A stretch of 64,000 nt of DNA from Pseudomonas sp. TH41 (lineage in GTDB: Bacteria > Pseudomonadota > Gammaproteobacteria > Pseudomonadales > Pseudomonadaceae), in assembly GCF_016650695.1 (NCBI RefSeq), contig NZ_JAEKFH010000006.1, forward strand, positions 124,001 to 188,000. The letters run 5' to 3'. Every line of letters starts with the position of its first letter. Position 1 is the stretch's first letter. Positions 42,693 to 52,900 of this stretch are shown in pieces. The position numbers and the translations under genes are program-made. The notes under the pieces are model-generated. The model saw only the letters and a program-made list of their open reading frames with translations. It did no database searches and was not told the origin of the DNA.

Positions 42693-44099
42693 ATGTTATT
42701 GCGTGCAGCATTAGCCGGTCTGGTACTGGCTTCATTCACCTTGTCGGCATCGGCCGAAACCATCCGCATTGCCATCGGCACCCAGGACACCACCATCAAT
42801 TGCGCCGCTGGCGGTCTGTTGATTCGCGAGTTGGGCCTGCTGGACAAATACCTGCCCCACGACGGCCAATACAAAGACGCCAAATACGAGGTCGAGTGGA
42901 AGAACTTCACCAGCGGCGCACCGCTGACCAACGAGATGGTCGCCGGCAAACTCGACTTCGGCGCCATGGCCGATTTCCCCGGTGCGTTCAACGGCGTGGC
43001 GTTCGAAACGGCGGGCAAGCACAGCCTGTTCATCAGCGTACTGTCGGGTAGCACCAAAGGCAGTGGCAACGGCATCGTGGTGCCGAGCGCGTCGGGTGTT
43101 CAGTCCCTGGCCGAGCTCAAGGGCAAGACCATTTCCGTGCCGTTCGCTTCGACGGCCCATGGCATGTTGTTGCGAGCAATAGCGGCGCAGGGCTGGGACC
43201 CGCTTAAAGACGTGAACATCATCGCGCAGCCGCCGGAGGTCGCAGGTTCGGCATTGCAGGCCGGGAAGATCGATGCTCACGCCGATTTCGTGCCGTTTGC
43301 CGAACTGTTCCCGAGCCGTGGCTTCGCTCGCAAGATCTATGACGGTTCCCAGGCCGGCGCACCGACTTTCCATGGGGCATTGGTCGATCAGAGCTACGCG
43401 AAAAAATACCCGGAAATCGTCGTCGCCTATCTACGGGCGAGCATCGAAGCCAATCAATTACTCGCCGCTGAACCGGAGAAATACAGCGAGTTGATCGCCA
43501 AGGTCACCGGTGTCGATGCCGAGGTGAATTATCTGTTCCATGGTCCGCTGGGTGTGCAGACCCGCGACCTGAGCTGGAAGCCGGAGTACCGTCAGGCGGT
43601 CGGCACCGCCATCGACACCCTCAAGCTGTTGAAGAAGGCTGATCGCGGACTCGATCTGAATGCCTTCATCGATGACCAATACATTCGCGCAGCGTTCAAA
43701 GCCTCGAATCTGGACTACACCGCGCAACTGGCCAACTACGGGCAGACGCCGCTCAAGGCCGTTGATGCATCGACTGGCAACGCCATAACCGACTTCAGTC
43801 ATGTTGCCGAGATCTGGGTGCGTGGCGAATCGAAAGTCCGTCAATACGCCTCGGCGGAAACGGCGTTCAGCGCATTGGCGAGCCTGAAGTCGGAAGGCAA
43901 AAACATCCGTGCGGTGTATGCCCAGGCGAGTGACAGCGGGATCAAGTTGCTGGCGGATCAGGCGTGGTTTGCCAGTGATGCCAAGGGGCGCTTAAGCGCC
44001 TTCTTGCTCAAAGGCCAAGCCCAGCAATACGCCACGGCCCAAGGCGGAAAAGTCTTCGACTTCACCGATGCCACGACCCAGGCCGTCGCCGTCCGCTAA
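42693..44099 (+). CDS. NMT1/sulfonate-type ABC transporter binding protein
   Basis: A 468-residue periplasmic protein, longer than typical SsuA/TauA (about 320). It has a signal peptide of about 24 residues (SFTLSASA) then ETIRIAIGTQDTTINCAAGG. The core LDFGAMADFPGAFNGVAF and GKTISVPFASTAHGML fits the NrtA/SsuA/TauA superfamily; the extra C-terminal 130 residues are of unknown role. GAGGGGAAACACT precedes the ATG at 42693. The ligand might be an organosulfur or small anion. Confidence 0.88.
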   Translation: MLLRAALAGLVLASFTLSASAETIRIAIGTQDTTINCAAGGLLIRELGLLDKYLPHDGQYKDAKYEVEWKNFTSGAPLTNEMVAGKLDFGAMADFPGAFNGVAFETAGKHSLFISVLSGSTKGSGNGIVVPSASGVQSLAELKGKTISVPFASTAHGMLLRAIAAQGWDPLKDVNIIAQPPEVAGSALQAGKIDAHADFVPFAELFPSRGFARKIYDGSQAGAPTFHGALVDQSYAKKYPEIVVAYLRASIEANQLLAAEPEKYSELIAKVTGVDAEVNYLFHGPLGVQTRDLSWKPEYRQAVGTAIDTLKLLKKADRGLDLNAFIDDQYIRAAFKASNLDYTAQLANYGQTPLKAVDASTGNAITDFSHVAEIWVRGESKVRQYASAETAFSALASLKSEGKNIRAVYAQASDSGIKLLADQAWFASDAKGRLSAFLLKGQAQQYATAQGGKVFDFTDATTQAVAVR

Positions 44100-44121
44100 A
44101 CCCAAAACACCGCAGATCCCC

Positions 44122-44204
44122 TGTAGGAGCGAGCTTGCTCGCGACGGTGTGTCAGTCGACAACCATTTAGCTGACACACCTTCGCGAGCAAGCTCGCTCC
44201 CACA
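44122..44204. repeat. Short inverted REP pair
   Basis: TGTAGGAGCGAGCTTGCTCG and inverted arm around an inner GTGTGTCAG/CTGACACAC palindrome. It separates the binding-protein and permease genes. Confidence 0.88.
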
Positions 44205-44229
44205 GTGATCTCGGTTGAGAGGAAGTATT

Positions 44230-45012
44230 GTGTCCCGATCATTTTTACGCTGGATCCCCAGAGCCGCTTCCTTGCTGCTCTGCCTTCTATTCTGGCAACT
44301 CGCCGCGAGCCAACACTGGAACCTTGGCCTGGTCACCTTCGCCAACGTCCCGACCCCGCTGGCGGTTATCGACGCAGCCATCGGTCTCGGCGACTCCGGC
44401 AAGCTCGCCCAGCACCTGAGCAGCAGCCTCAGCCGGGTCTTCGCCGGTTACCTCGCGGCGCTGATCATCGGCATCGCACTCGGCCTGGCCATCGGTCGCT
44501 CGAAATGGGCCGAAGACTTATTGCTGACACCGCTGGAAGTCCTGCGCCCGATCCCGGCAGTCGCCTGGATTCCTTTGGCCATCCTGATGTTCCCGTCGTC
44601 AGAACTGTCGATGGTCTTCATCACCTTCACCGGGGCGCTGTTTCCGATCCTGCTCAACACCGTGCACGGCGTCGAAGGCGTCGACCCACGGCTGATCGCC
44701 TCGGCCAAAAGCCTCGGGGCAGGGCGACGGGCGATTCTGCGGGAGGTGATCCTGCCGGGCGCCGCGCCGAGCATCATCACGGGCCTCGCCATCGGCATGG
44801 GCACTTCGTGGTTCTGTCTGGTGACCGCGGAAATGATCTCCGGCCAGTACGGCATCGGCTATTACACCTGGGCGTCCTACACCATTCAGAACTACGCCGA
44901 CATCGTCGTTGGCATGTTGCTGATCGGTGTTCTCGGGATGGGCAGCAGCCTGTTGATCAAACGGCTCGGCGGGTTGTTCACGCCTTGGCACCGACCACGA
45001 GGAAAAACCTGA
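44230..45012 (+). CDS. ABC transporter permease (SsuC/TauC-type)
   Basis: A 260-residue permease starting GTG at 44230 after GAGAGGAAG. About six helices and the EAA loop region GVDPRLIASAKSLGAGRRAI are visible. It is of the nitrate/sulfonate/taurine type. The stop overlaps the ATPase start by one base (TGATG). Confidence 0.9.
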   Translation: MSRSFLRWIPRAASLLLCLLFWQLAASQHWNLGLVTFANVPTPLAVIDAAIGLGDSGKLAQHLSSSLSRVFAGYLAALIIGIALGLAIGRSKWAEDLLLTPLEVLRPIPAVAWIPLAILMFPSSELSMVFITFTGALFPILLNTVHGVEGVDPRLIASAKSLGAGRRAILREVILPGAAPSIITGLAIGMGTSWFCLVTAEMISGQYGIGYYTWASYTIQNYADIVVGMLLIGVLGMGSSLLIKRLGGLFTPWHRPRGKT

Positions 45013-45860
45013 TGAGCGTTTTTCAGCACCCTGAAGGGCGAATCGATATTCGCCAATTGTCCATCAGCCTGGGGGAGGGCAGCGCAGCTTTCGAAGCCGT
45101 GCAGGGTCTGGATTGCCAGATCGAGCCCGGTCAGTTTGTCTGCATCCTGGGGCCTTCCGGTTGCGGCAAATCCACCTTGCTCGGCGCGCTGGCCGGACAC
45201 TTGCAACCGCGCGCCGGTACGCTCAAAGTCGATGGCGCGCGGGTCTTTGGCCCATCACCGCAACGCGGCATGGTGTTCCAGCACCACACGTTGTTCCCCT
45301 GGCGAACCGTGCGTGACAACGTCGCCTTCGGCCTGAAAATGCGCGGCATCGGCAAACCCGAACGCCATAAATCCGCCGACGAAATCCTCGCGCTGGTGGG
45401 GTTGGAAGGCTTCGCCGATCGCTGGCCGGATCAGCTCTCCGGCGGCATGCAGCAACGGGTGGAAATCGCCCGGGTGCTGATCAATCGCCCACGGCTGTTG
45501 CTGATGGACGAACCCTTCGGCGCCCTCGATGCCCTGACCCGGCTGAACATGCAGGCGCTGCTGCTGGACATCTGGACGCGGATTCGCACCACCGTAGTGT
45601 TTGTCACCCATGACATCGACGAAGCGCTGTTCCTCGCCGACCGCCTGCTGGTCATGAGTTCGCGCCCCGGCCGGATCATCGAAGACCTGCGCCTCGATTT
45701 CCCGCGGCCACGCACCACCGACCTGGTGACAAGCCATGAGTTCTCCCGCTTGAAACGCCATTGCCTCGAATTACTGCGTCACGAAGACGGTCGGCAGTTG
45801 CCACGCCTGAACCCTCTCGGACTTCCCCCTGAACACAAACTGCCGCGATTTGCCCTATGA
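45012..45860 (+). CDS. ABC transporter ATP-binding protein (SsuB/TauB-type)
   Basis: A 282-residue ATPase with GPSGCGKSTLL, MVFQHHTLFPWRTV, signature LSGGMQQRVEIARVL, LLLMDEPFGALDALTR and VTHDIDEALFLADR, all diagnostic of the nitrate/sulfonate/taurine family. The last 50 residues are a poorly conserved tail. It overlaps the next gene by four bases. Confidence 0.93.
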   Translation: MSVFQHPEGRIDIRQLSISLGEGSAAFEAVQGLDCQIEPGQFVCILGPSGCGKSTLLGALAGHLQPRAGTLKVDGARVFGPSPQRGMVFQHHTLFPWRTVRDNVAFGLKMRGIGKPERHKSADEILALVGLEGFADRWPDQLSGGMQQRVEIARVLINRPRLLLMDEPFGALDALTRLNMQALLLDIWTRIRTTVVFVTHDIDEALFLADRLLVMSSRPGRIIEDLRLDFPRPRTTDLVTSHEFSRLKRHCLELLRHEDGRQLPRLNPLGLPPEHKLPRFAL

Positions 45861-46819
45861 CCTCTCTATTCGAAGTAACCGATAACGACGACATTCTTGC
45901 CCTGCAACCACGCCTGACCGATGACGATCCCGGCGTGCGCCGGATTGCCCTGATCGAACTGGCTGATCTTGAGGAGCCGGACGGCTTGCTTTGGCTGGTC
46001 AATCGGCTGGCGCAAGACCCGACCGAAGAGGTCCGTGCCGAAGCCGCACGATTGCTCGAAGCCTGGGAGGACGCGTCAGTTGTCGAAGCGCTGTGCCGGG
46101 CGCTGACCGATCCATCGTTGGCTGTGCAATCCGCCGCCGCGCAAAGCCTCAGTCTGCTGAAAAGCGAAGCAGCGGGCCGGGTGATTCTGCCGTGGACCGG
46201 GCATGCCGAGATCTCGGTGCGCATCGCCGCGTTCAGAGCCTTGCGCGAGTTGCGCTTCCCCGATGCCGCGGCGGCGGCCCTTGTTGCACTGAATGACGTA
46301 GACGCCAGTGTGCGCCGCGAAGCTGTCGGCGTACTCGGCTGGCTCAAACAACTCGACGCGTTACCGGCCTTGGCTCGATTGGCCAGCCAAGACCCGGACA
46401 CCGAAGTCCGCCGCGCCGCCACCGGTGCTTTGGGTCTGGCCTGCGACGTTCACGTGCTGCCGGCACTGCGCCAGGCGTTGCAGGACGACGCCTGGCAAGT
46501 CCGCGAAGAAGCCGCCACCACGCTGGGCAAGGTCGGGCATGCCGACGCCGGCCCCGCCTTGGTCGAAGCCTTGAGCGACGATTACTGGCAAGTTCGCCTG
46601 CGCGCCACCCGCAGCCTCGGCCGCTTGCGGTACGCCCCGGCCCTGGAAGCGTTGATCGAAACCCTCGGCCACCGCATCAGCAACCTGCGCAAGGAAGCCG
46701 CCCTGGCCCTCGGAGAACTGGACGATAAAGGCGCCATCGCAGCCTTGGAAGCCGCGCAAGACGACGGCGACCCGGAAGTGCGCAAAGCCGTGCGCATCGC
46801 GCTGAGTCAGCTGCAATGA
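45857..46819 (+). CDS. HEAT-repeat (PBS-lyase-type) protein
   Basis: A 320-residue, nearly all-helical protein of tandem HEAT repeats of about 31 residues, with recurrent motifs such as DPDTEVRRAATGALG, DAWQVREEAATTLG, DYWQVRLRATRSLG and DPEVRKAVRIAL. Such proteins serve as scaffolds or assembly factors; in bilin lyases they aid cofactor attachment. Here it may help assemble or dock the flavoprotein and ferredoxin, by inference. Coupled by ATGA on both sides. Confidence 0.85.
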   Translation: MTSLFEVTDNDDILALQPRLTDDDPGVRRIALIELADLEEPDGLLWLVNRLAQDPTEEVRAEAARLLEAWEDASVVEALCRALTDPSLAVQSAAAQSLSLLKSEAAGRVILPWTGHAEISVRIAAFRALRELRFPDAAAAALVALNDVDASVRREAVGVLGWLKQLDALPALARLASQDPDTEVRRAATGALGLACDVHVLPALRQALQDDAWQVREEAATTLGKVGHADAGPALVEALSDDYWQVRLRATRSLGRLRYAPALEALIETLGHRISNLRKEAALALGELDDKGAIAALEAAQDDGDPEVRKAVRIALSQLQ

Positions 46820-47091
46820 ACCCGCTGGCGATTGGGAATTCCCAGGGCAAACAGCAGCTGCGCTTGAACTGGCCGGACGGGCGCGAGCAGTTGCTTGATC
46901 ATGCTGAATTACGCCGTCAGTGCCCGTGTTCGCAATGTCGGGCGTTTCGATTGAAAGGCCTGATGCCGATGGTCGACGCTCGCGTGCGAGTGACTGAACT
47001 GAACGCCCAGGGCTACGGCCTGCAACTGATCTTCAGCGACGGCCACGAACGCGGCATCTACCCCTGGCCCTACCTTTCAGGACTCACCTGA
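46816..47091 (+). CDS. DUF971 (GBBH-like N-terminal) domain protein
   Basis: A 91-residue protein with LRLNWPDGREQLLDHAELRR, the CPCSQCR zinc-type cysteines, and a final ERGIYPWPYL. It matches the DUF971/GBBH-like N-terminal domain also found in gamma-butyrobetaine hydroxylase and some Fe-S carrier ATPases. That link to Fe-S handling fits an operon with a two-cluster ferredoxin. It is the last gene of the operon and is followed by a REPIN. Confidence 0.88.
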   Translation: MNPLAIGNSQGKQQLRLNWPDGREQLLDHAELRRQCPCSQCRAFRLKGLMPMVDARVRVTELNAQGYGLQLIFSDGHERGIYPWPYLSGLT

Positions 47092-47097
47092 AACCTG

Positions 47098-47197
47098 TGT
47101 AGGAGCGAGCTTGCTCGCGATGGACGTGAACAATAACGCGTACTGTCTGGAAAAATGCGTCGCCTTCGAATTCCTCGCGAGCAAGCTCGCTCCTACA
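47098..47197. repeat. REPIN-type inverted REP pair
   Basis: TGTAGGAGCGAGCTTGCTCG and inverted arm, six bases after the DUF971 stop. It marks the end of the operon, 51 bases before the LexA2-type palindrome. Confidence 0.9.
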
Positions 47198-47247
47198 GGA
47201 GGAAGTGGCTGAGCTGACTGGCGGCGCTTGCCAGCAAAAAGCCGAAA

Positions 47248-47263
47248 GAGTACAAATGTACTC
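47248..47263. promoter_or_regulatory. Putative LexA2 operator
   Basis: GAGTAC-AAAT-GTACTC is a perfect palindrome with 6-bp arms and a 4-nt spacer. It overlaps the lexA2 start codon. It is similar to the AGTAC-N4-GTACT-like sites reported for LexA2 in pseudomonads and differs from the classical CTGT-N8-ACAG box. It probably mediates autoregulation and SOS control of the operon. Confidence 0.75.
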
Positions 47264-47873
47264 CATGACGACTCTCACTCCCCGCCGTACCGCCATCCTG
47301 ACCTTTATCCGCGATCGAATCGCCGAACATGGCCAGTCCCCGAGCCTCGCTGAAATCAGCGAGGCGTTCGGCTTTGCCTCGCGCAGCGTGGCGCGCAAGC
47401 ATGTGCTGGCGCTGACCGAGGCCGGTTTCATCGAGGTCAACCCGCATCAGGCCCGGGGCATTCGTTTGCTCGGGCAACCGGGGCGTCCCGAACTGCTGGA
47501 CATTCCGGTGCTGGGCCGGGTGGCGGCGGGGGCGCCGATCGGGGCCGACGCCGAGGTCCATAGCCGGTTGATGCTCGACCCGTCGATTTTCTCGCGGGTG
47601 CCGGACTACATGCTGCGGGTCCAGGGCGATTCGATGATCGAGGACGGCATTCTCGATGGCGATCTGGTGGGCGTGCACCGCAATCCCGAGGCGATCAACG
47701 GCCAGATTGTTGTGGCCCGACTGGACGGGGAAGTCACTATCAAGCGGTTTGAGCGGGTCGGCGACGTGGTCCGGTTGCTGCCACGCAACCCGGCCTATCA
47801 GCCGATCATCGTCGAAGCCGATCAGGACCTGGCCATCGAAGGGGTGTTCTGCGGTCTGGTGAGGCAAGGGTGA
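47256..47873 (+). CDS. lexA2: LexA2-type SOS repressor
   Basis: A 205-residue LexA paralogue. N-terminal winged HTH (PSLAEISEAFGFASRSVARK), Ala-Gly autocleavage site in RVAAGAPIG, and the Ser-Lys dyad (S in GDSMIEDG, K in VTIKRFER). In pseudomonads this second LexA sits at the head of the imuA-imuB-dnaE2 operon and is inactivated through RecA after damage. Start 47256 lies within the operator; 47265 is the alternative. Its stop overlaps the imuA start. Confidence 0.93.
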   Translation: MYSMTTLTPRRTAILTFIRDRIAEHGQSPSLAEISEAFGFASRSVARKHVLALTEAGFIEVNPHQARGIRLLGQPGRPELLDIPVLGRVAAGAPIGADAEVHSRLMLDPSIFSRVPDYMLRVQGDSMIEDGILDGDLVGVHRNPEAINGQIVVARLDGEVTIKRFERVGDVVRLLPRNPAYQPIIVEADQDLAIEGVFCGLVRQG

Positions 47874-48490
47874 TGGGTGCCGTCGTTGCGCTGGATACGC
47901 TGTTCAATGGCGGACAGGTCTGGAAGGGCCGGCCTGCGCCACCGACCGCCAGCCCGCAACCCACCGGGCATGCCGTGCTGGATGCGGCGTTGCCCACCGG
48001 TGGCTGGCCGGAAGCGGCGCTGACCGAAATCCTTTTGGCCGGGCAGGGCGTGGGCGAGTTGCAACTGGTGTGGCCGGCGCTGGCGCGGTTGTCGGCGGCG
48101 GGCGAGCGCATCGTGCTGGTGGCGCCGCCTTACGTGCCGTATCCCCTGGCGTGGCAGAACGCCGGGGTCGATCTTCGGCAGTTGTCGATCATCCAGGCCA
48201 GCGAGCGCGATGCGCTGTGGGCGGTGGAACAATGCCTGCGTTCGGGCAGTTGCGGCGCGGTGTTGTGCTGGCCGCACAAAGCGGATGATCGGGCCTTGCG
48301 TCGCTTGCAGGTGGCGGCGGAAACCGGCTCGACCCTGGCGTTCGCCTACCGTTCGATCAGTGAAGCGATCAACCCTTCGCCCGCGGCCCTGCGCATTGCC
48401 ATCGATGCCCAACCTGCGCAATTGCGCGTGCTCAAGTGCCGCGGCGGGTTGGCGCGCTCGGCGCCGATTGCCTTCCCTGTGGGGCATTGA
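47873..48490 (+). CDS. imuA: ImuA, SulA/RecA-like translesion accessory factor
   Basis: A 205-residue RecA-fold protein (HAVLDAALPTGGWPEAALTE, ERIVLVAPPYVPYPLAWQNA) of the ImuA family. It supports ImuB and DnaE2 in error-prone synthesis. ATG at 47873, a base-overlap with the lexA2 stop; GTG 47870 is possible. Confidence 0.93.
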   Translation: MGAVVALDTLFNGGQVWKGRPAPPTASPQPTGHAVLDAALPTGGWPEAALTEILLAGQGVGELQLVWPALARLSAAGERIVLVAPPYVPYPLAWQNAGVDLRQLSIIQASERDALWAVEQCLRSGSCGAVLCWPHKADDRALRRLQVAAETGSTLAFAYRSISEAINPSPAALRIAIDAQPAQLRVLKCRGGLARSAPIAFPVGH

Positions 48491-48497
48491 GGTTGCC

Positions 48498-49913
48498 ATG
48501 CGCTGGGTTTGCATACTTTTCCCGCAATTGGCGCTGGACGCGGTGCTGCGTCAGCGCACCGACCCCGATGAGCCGCTGGCGCTGCTGACCGGGCCGGCCC
48601 AGCGTCGGGTGTTGCAAGCGGTCAATGCCTCGGCACGGGCGCTGGGCTTGCGTCCGGGTCAATCGATGACCGCCGCGCAGGCCTTGAGCAAAGGTTTTGT
48701 CACGGCCGAATACGACGTCGCCGAGATCGAACACTGGCAGCAGTTTCTGGCCGCTTGGGCTTACCGGTTCAGTTCACAGGTCAGCGTGCATTACCCGCGT
48801 GCCGTGGTGTTTGAAATCGAATCCAGCCTGGGGTTGTTCGGGCCCTGGCCGCAGTTCGAGGCGCGGTTGCGCACCGAACTCGGCGAGCTGGGTTTTCGCC
48901 ATCGGATTGTCGCCGCACCGAACCCGGTGGCTGCGCGGGTATTGGCCAATGCGTATGACGGTCTGGTGGTGCCCGACGATCAAGCCCTGCAGCACCATCT
49001 CGGGCAGTTGCCCGTCGACCGGATCGCTCTGGAACCGGCGGTGGCCACGGCGTTGTCGCGGATGGGGTTGCGCACCTTGAGACAGGTGCAGGCGTTGCCT
49101 CGTCATAGTCTGGCCCGGCGTTTCGAGGCGCAGGTGCTCAAGCATCTGGACGCCTTGTTCGGCGCGCGGCAACTGGCGCTGGCGTTCTACTTGCCGCCGG
49201 ACCGCTTCGATGTACGCATCGAGCTCAATTTCGATGTGCAGTCCCATCAGGCGTTGTTGTTTCCTTTAAGACGCCTGACTAGTGATTTGTCGGCATTCCT
49301 CTGCGGCCGGGACAGTGGCGTCCAGCGTTTCGACCTGCACCTGGAACACGCCGGGTTGCCGGATAGCGTGATCAAGGTCGGCCTGCTCAGTGCCGAGCGC
49401 GATCCGGCGATGCTCTTCGAACTGGCCCGGGGACGGCTGGAGCAGGTCCAGGTCGAGGCGCCCGTCCGGGGTTTCCGTCTGCGAGCCGAAGATCTGCCGA
49501 GCTTTGTCCCGCAATGCCAGGCGCTATTCGACGACCGCCCGCAGCAGTCATTGCCTTGGGAGCAACTGCGCGAACGCTTGCGCGCGCGGCTCGGGGATGA
49601 CGCGGTGCAGGGCTTGCGGTTCCAGGCGGATCACCGACCGGAGTGTGCGTGGCAGGCGCGTGCCGATAGCCAGCCCTGTGCGGGGTTGTCGGGTGTGCAG
49701 CGTCCGGGATGGTTATTGACGGAACCGCAGGCGATCCACGAAGGCTCGACGCGCATCCTCATGGGGCCGGAGCGTATTGAGTCCGGTTGGTGGGACGGCG
49801 CCGACGTTCGTCGCGATTATTACCTGATCCAGACCCGTACCGGCCAACAGGGTTGGGCCTACCGCGCGGTGGGCGAGGGCGGTCCCTTGTGGCTGCAAGG
49901 CTGGTTCGCATGA
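48498..49913 (+). CDS. imuB: ImuB, Y-family-like translesion accessory protein
   Basis: A 471-residue Y-family polymerase relative that starts MRWVCILFPQLALDAVL. The catalytic carboxylate motifs of active Y-polymerases (MDCFFA and SIDEAY) are missing; the second place reads VFEIESSLGLFG. This matches ImuB, a polymerase-dead protein that links DnaE2 to the beta clamp. GAGGTTGCC precedes the ATG; the stop overlaps dnaE2 (ATGA). Confidence 0.93.
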   Translation: MRWVCILFPQLALDAVLRQRTDPDEPLALLTGPAQRRVLQAVNASARALGLRPGQSMTAAQALSKGFVTAEYDVAEIEHWQQFLAAWAYRFSSQVSVHYPRAVVFEIESSLGLFGPWPQFEARLRTELGELGFRHRIVAAPNPVAARVLANAYDGLVVPDDQALQHHLGQLPVDRIALEPAVATALSRMGLRTLRQVQALPRHSLARRFEAQVLKHLDALFGARQLALAFYLPPDRFDVRIELNFDVQSHQALLFPLRRLTSDLSAFLCGRDSGVQRFDLHLEHAGLPDSVIKVGLLSAERDPAMLFELARGRLEQVQVEAPVRGFRLRAEDLPSFVPQCQALFDDRPQQSLPWEQLRERLRARLGDDAVQGLRFQADHRPECAWQARADSQPCAGLSGVQRPGWLLTEPQAIHEGSTRILMGPERIESGWWDGADVRRDYYLIQTRTGQQGWAYRAVGEGGPLWLQGWFA

Positions 49914-52900
49914 GCGTCGAGTATGCCGAGCTGCACTGCCTGTCGAATTTCAGTTTCCAGCGCGGTGCTTCCAGTGCCCTTGAGCTCTTTCAACGGGCGA
50001 AACAGCAGGGCTATCAGGCCCTGGCAATCACCGATGAATGCACGCTGGCCGGCATCGTTCGCGCCTGGCAAGCAGCCAGGTCCGTTGAGCTGCCGCTGAT
50101 CATTGGCAGCGAAATCCGTATCGAGAACGGCCCGAAACTGGTGCTGCTGGTGGAAAATCTCGAGGGTTACCAAAGCCTGTGCCGACTGATTACCGCAGCA
50201 AGACGCCGCACGCAGAAAGGCCAGTATCAAATAGTGCGCGAAGACTTCAGCGAACCCTTGTTGGGTGTATTGGCGTTGTGGGTACCGGACGCTGTCGATG
50301 ATGTTGCAAACGGTCACTGGCTGAAACAGACCTTCGCTGAGCGCCTGTGGCTGGCGGTGCAGCTGCATTGTGGCCAGGACGATACCCGACGGCTGGCCGC
50401 ACTGCTGACCCTGGCCGGCGACCTGCGAATTCCGGCAGTGGCCAGTGGCGATGTACACATGCACGCTCGTGGGCGGCGTGCCTTGCAGGACACCATGACC
50501 GCGATCCGTCATCACCTGCCGGTGGCCGAGGCCGGGTTACGCTTGCACCCCAATGGCGAGCGTCATTTGCGCAGCCTTGATGTGCTGCAGTTGATCTACC
50601 CGCAAGCACTGCTGGCTGAAACGTTGACCATCGCCCGACGCTGCACCTTTGACCTCGGTCAACTGCGTTATCAGTATCCCCGGGAGTTGGTGCCGCAAGG
50701 TCACAGCGCCGATACCTGGCTGCGCGAACTGACCGAGCGTGGCCTCCGCGAGCGCTGGCCCGAAGGCGCGAGCGAGAAGGTGCGCGGGTTGATCGACAAG
50801 GAGCTGGGGCTGATCGCCGAGCTGGGTTACGAAAGTTATTTTCTCACCGTGCAGGACATCGTCGCCTTCGCCCGGCGCCAGAAAATTCTCTGTCAGGGGC
50901 GGGGCTCTGCGGCCAACTCGGCGGTGTGTTTCGCCTTGGGCATCACCGAGATCGACCCCGACCGGATGAACATGCTGTTCGAGCGCTTTCTGTCCAGGGA
51001 GCGCAACGAACCGCCGGACATCGACGTCGATTTCGAGCACGAGCGCCGCGAAGAAGTCCTCCAATACGTGTTCCAGCGTTACGGCCGCACCCGTGCGGCG
51101 CTGACCGCCGTGGTCAGCACTTATCACGCCGCCGGGGCGGTGCGCGACGTGGCTAAAGCGTTGGGTTTGCCGCCGGATCAAATCAATGCCCTGGCCGATT
51201 GCTGCGGTCACTGGAGCGACCAGACACCGCCCGTCGAGCGCCTGCTGGAAGGCGGGTTCGACCCCGAGAGCCCGGTGTTGCGTCGGGTACTCAGCCTGAC
51301 TCAACAGTTGATTGGATTTCCCCGGCACCTGTCCCAGCACCCCGGCGGCTTCGTGATTTCCGAGCAACCTTTGGACAGTCTGGTACCGGTGGAAAACGCC
51401 GCCATGGCCGATCGCACCATCATCCAGTGGGACAAGGACGATCTCGACGCGGTGGGGCTGCTCAAAGTGGATATTCTGGCCTTGGGCATGCTCAGCGCGA
51501 TTCGTCGCTGTTTCGATTTGCTGCGCCGTCATCGCCATCTGGACTTGAGCCTGGCGACGGTACCCGCCGAAGATTCACTGACCTACGACATGATCGGGCG
51601 TGCCGACACCATCGGCGTATTCCAGATCGAGTCCCGGGCACAAATGTCGATGCTGCCCAGGCTCAAGCCCCGTAAATTCTATGACCTGGTGATTGAGGTG
51701 GCGATCGTTCGGCCCGGACCTATTCAGGGCGGCATGGTGCACCCGTACCTGCGGCGGCGAAACAAGGAGGAGCCCGAGACCTATCCGTCCCCGGCACTGG
51801 AAGCCGTGCTCAAGCGCACCCTGGGCGTGCCGTTGTTTCAAGAACAGGTGATGCAGATCGCCATTGTCGCCGCCGACTACAGCCCCGGGGAGGCCGATCA
51901 ATTGCGGCGCTCGATGGCCGCCTGGAAACGCCACGGCGGTCTCGAACCACACAAGGAACGTCTAGCCGCCGGGATGAAAAAAAACGGCTACACCGCCGAG
52001 TTCGCCGCGCAAATCTTCGAGCAGATCAAAGGCTTCGGCAGCTATGGTTTCCCCGAGTCCCACGCGGCCAGTTTTGCGTTGCTGACCTACGCCAGCTGCT
52101 GGTTGAAATGCCACGAACCTGCGGCTTTCGCCTGTGCGCTGATCAACAGTTGGCCGATGGGTTTTTACAGCCCGGACCAGATTCTGCAGGACGCACGGCG
52201 GCATCATTTGCAGATTCGCCCGGTTGACGTGCGGGCCAGCGACTGGGATTGCAGCCTCGAACCGGTCACGGGTGCACAGCCGGCGATACGCATGGGGATG
52301 CGGATGATCAAGGGCTTTCGCGAGGACGATGCCCGACGCATCGAGGCGGCGCGGTCCAGGGGAGCATTTGTCGACATCGCCGACCTTGGCGAACGGGCGC
52401 GGCTCGATGCACGCGCGCAAGAACAATTAGCCGATGCCGGAGCGTTGCGCGGGCTGGCGGGTGACCGGCATCGGGCGCGCTGGGACGTGGCGGGTGTGCA
52501 GAAGCAACTGGGCTTGTTCGCCGGTTTGCCGAGTCAGGAAGAAGACGCGGTGTCGTTGCCCAAACCCACGGTGGGCGAAGACCTGCTGGCGGATTACAAC
52601 AGTGTCGGCACCACCCTCGGGCCGCATCCGCTGGCGTTGCTGCGGGCTGAATTGAAAGCCCGGCGCTGTCGCAGTTCGAAAGAACTGATGGCGGTCGAAC
52701 ATGGCCGTCCAGTCAGCGTCGCCGGGCTGGTGACCGGTCGACAACGTCCGGGCACCGCCAGTGGCGTAACGTTCGTCACCCTTGAGGACGAGTTCGGCAA
52801 CGTCAACGTCATCGTCTGGCGCGACCTGGCCGAACGACAGCGGCAGGTGTTGGTCGGCTCGCAGCTGCTCAAGGTCGACGGTCGCTGGGAAAAGGAAGGG

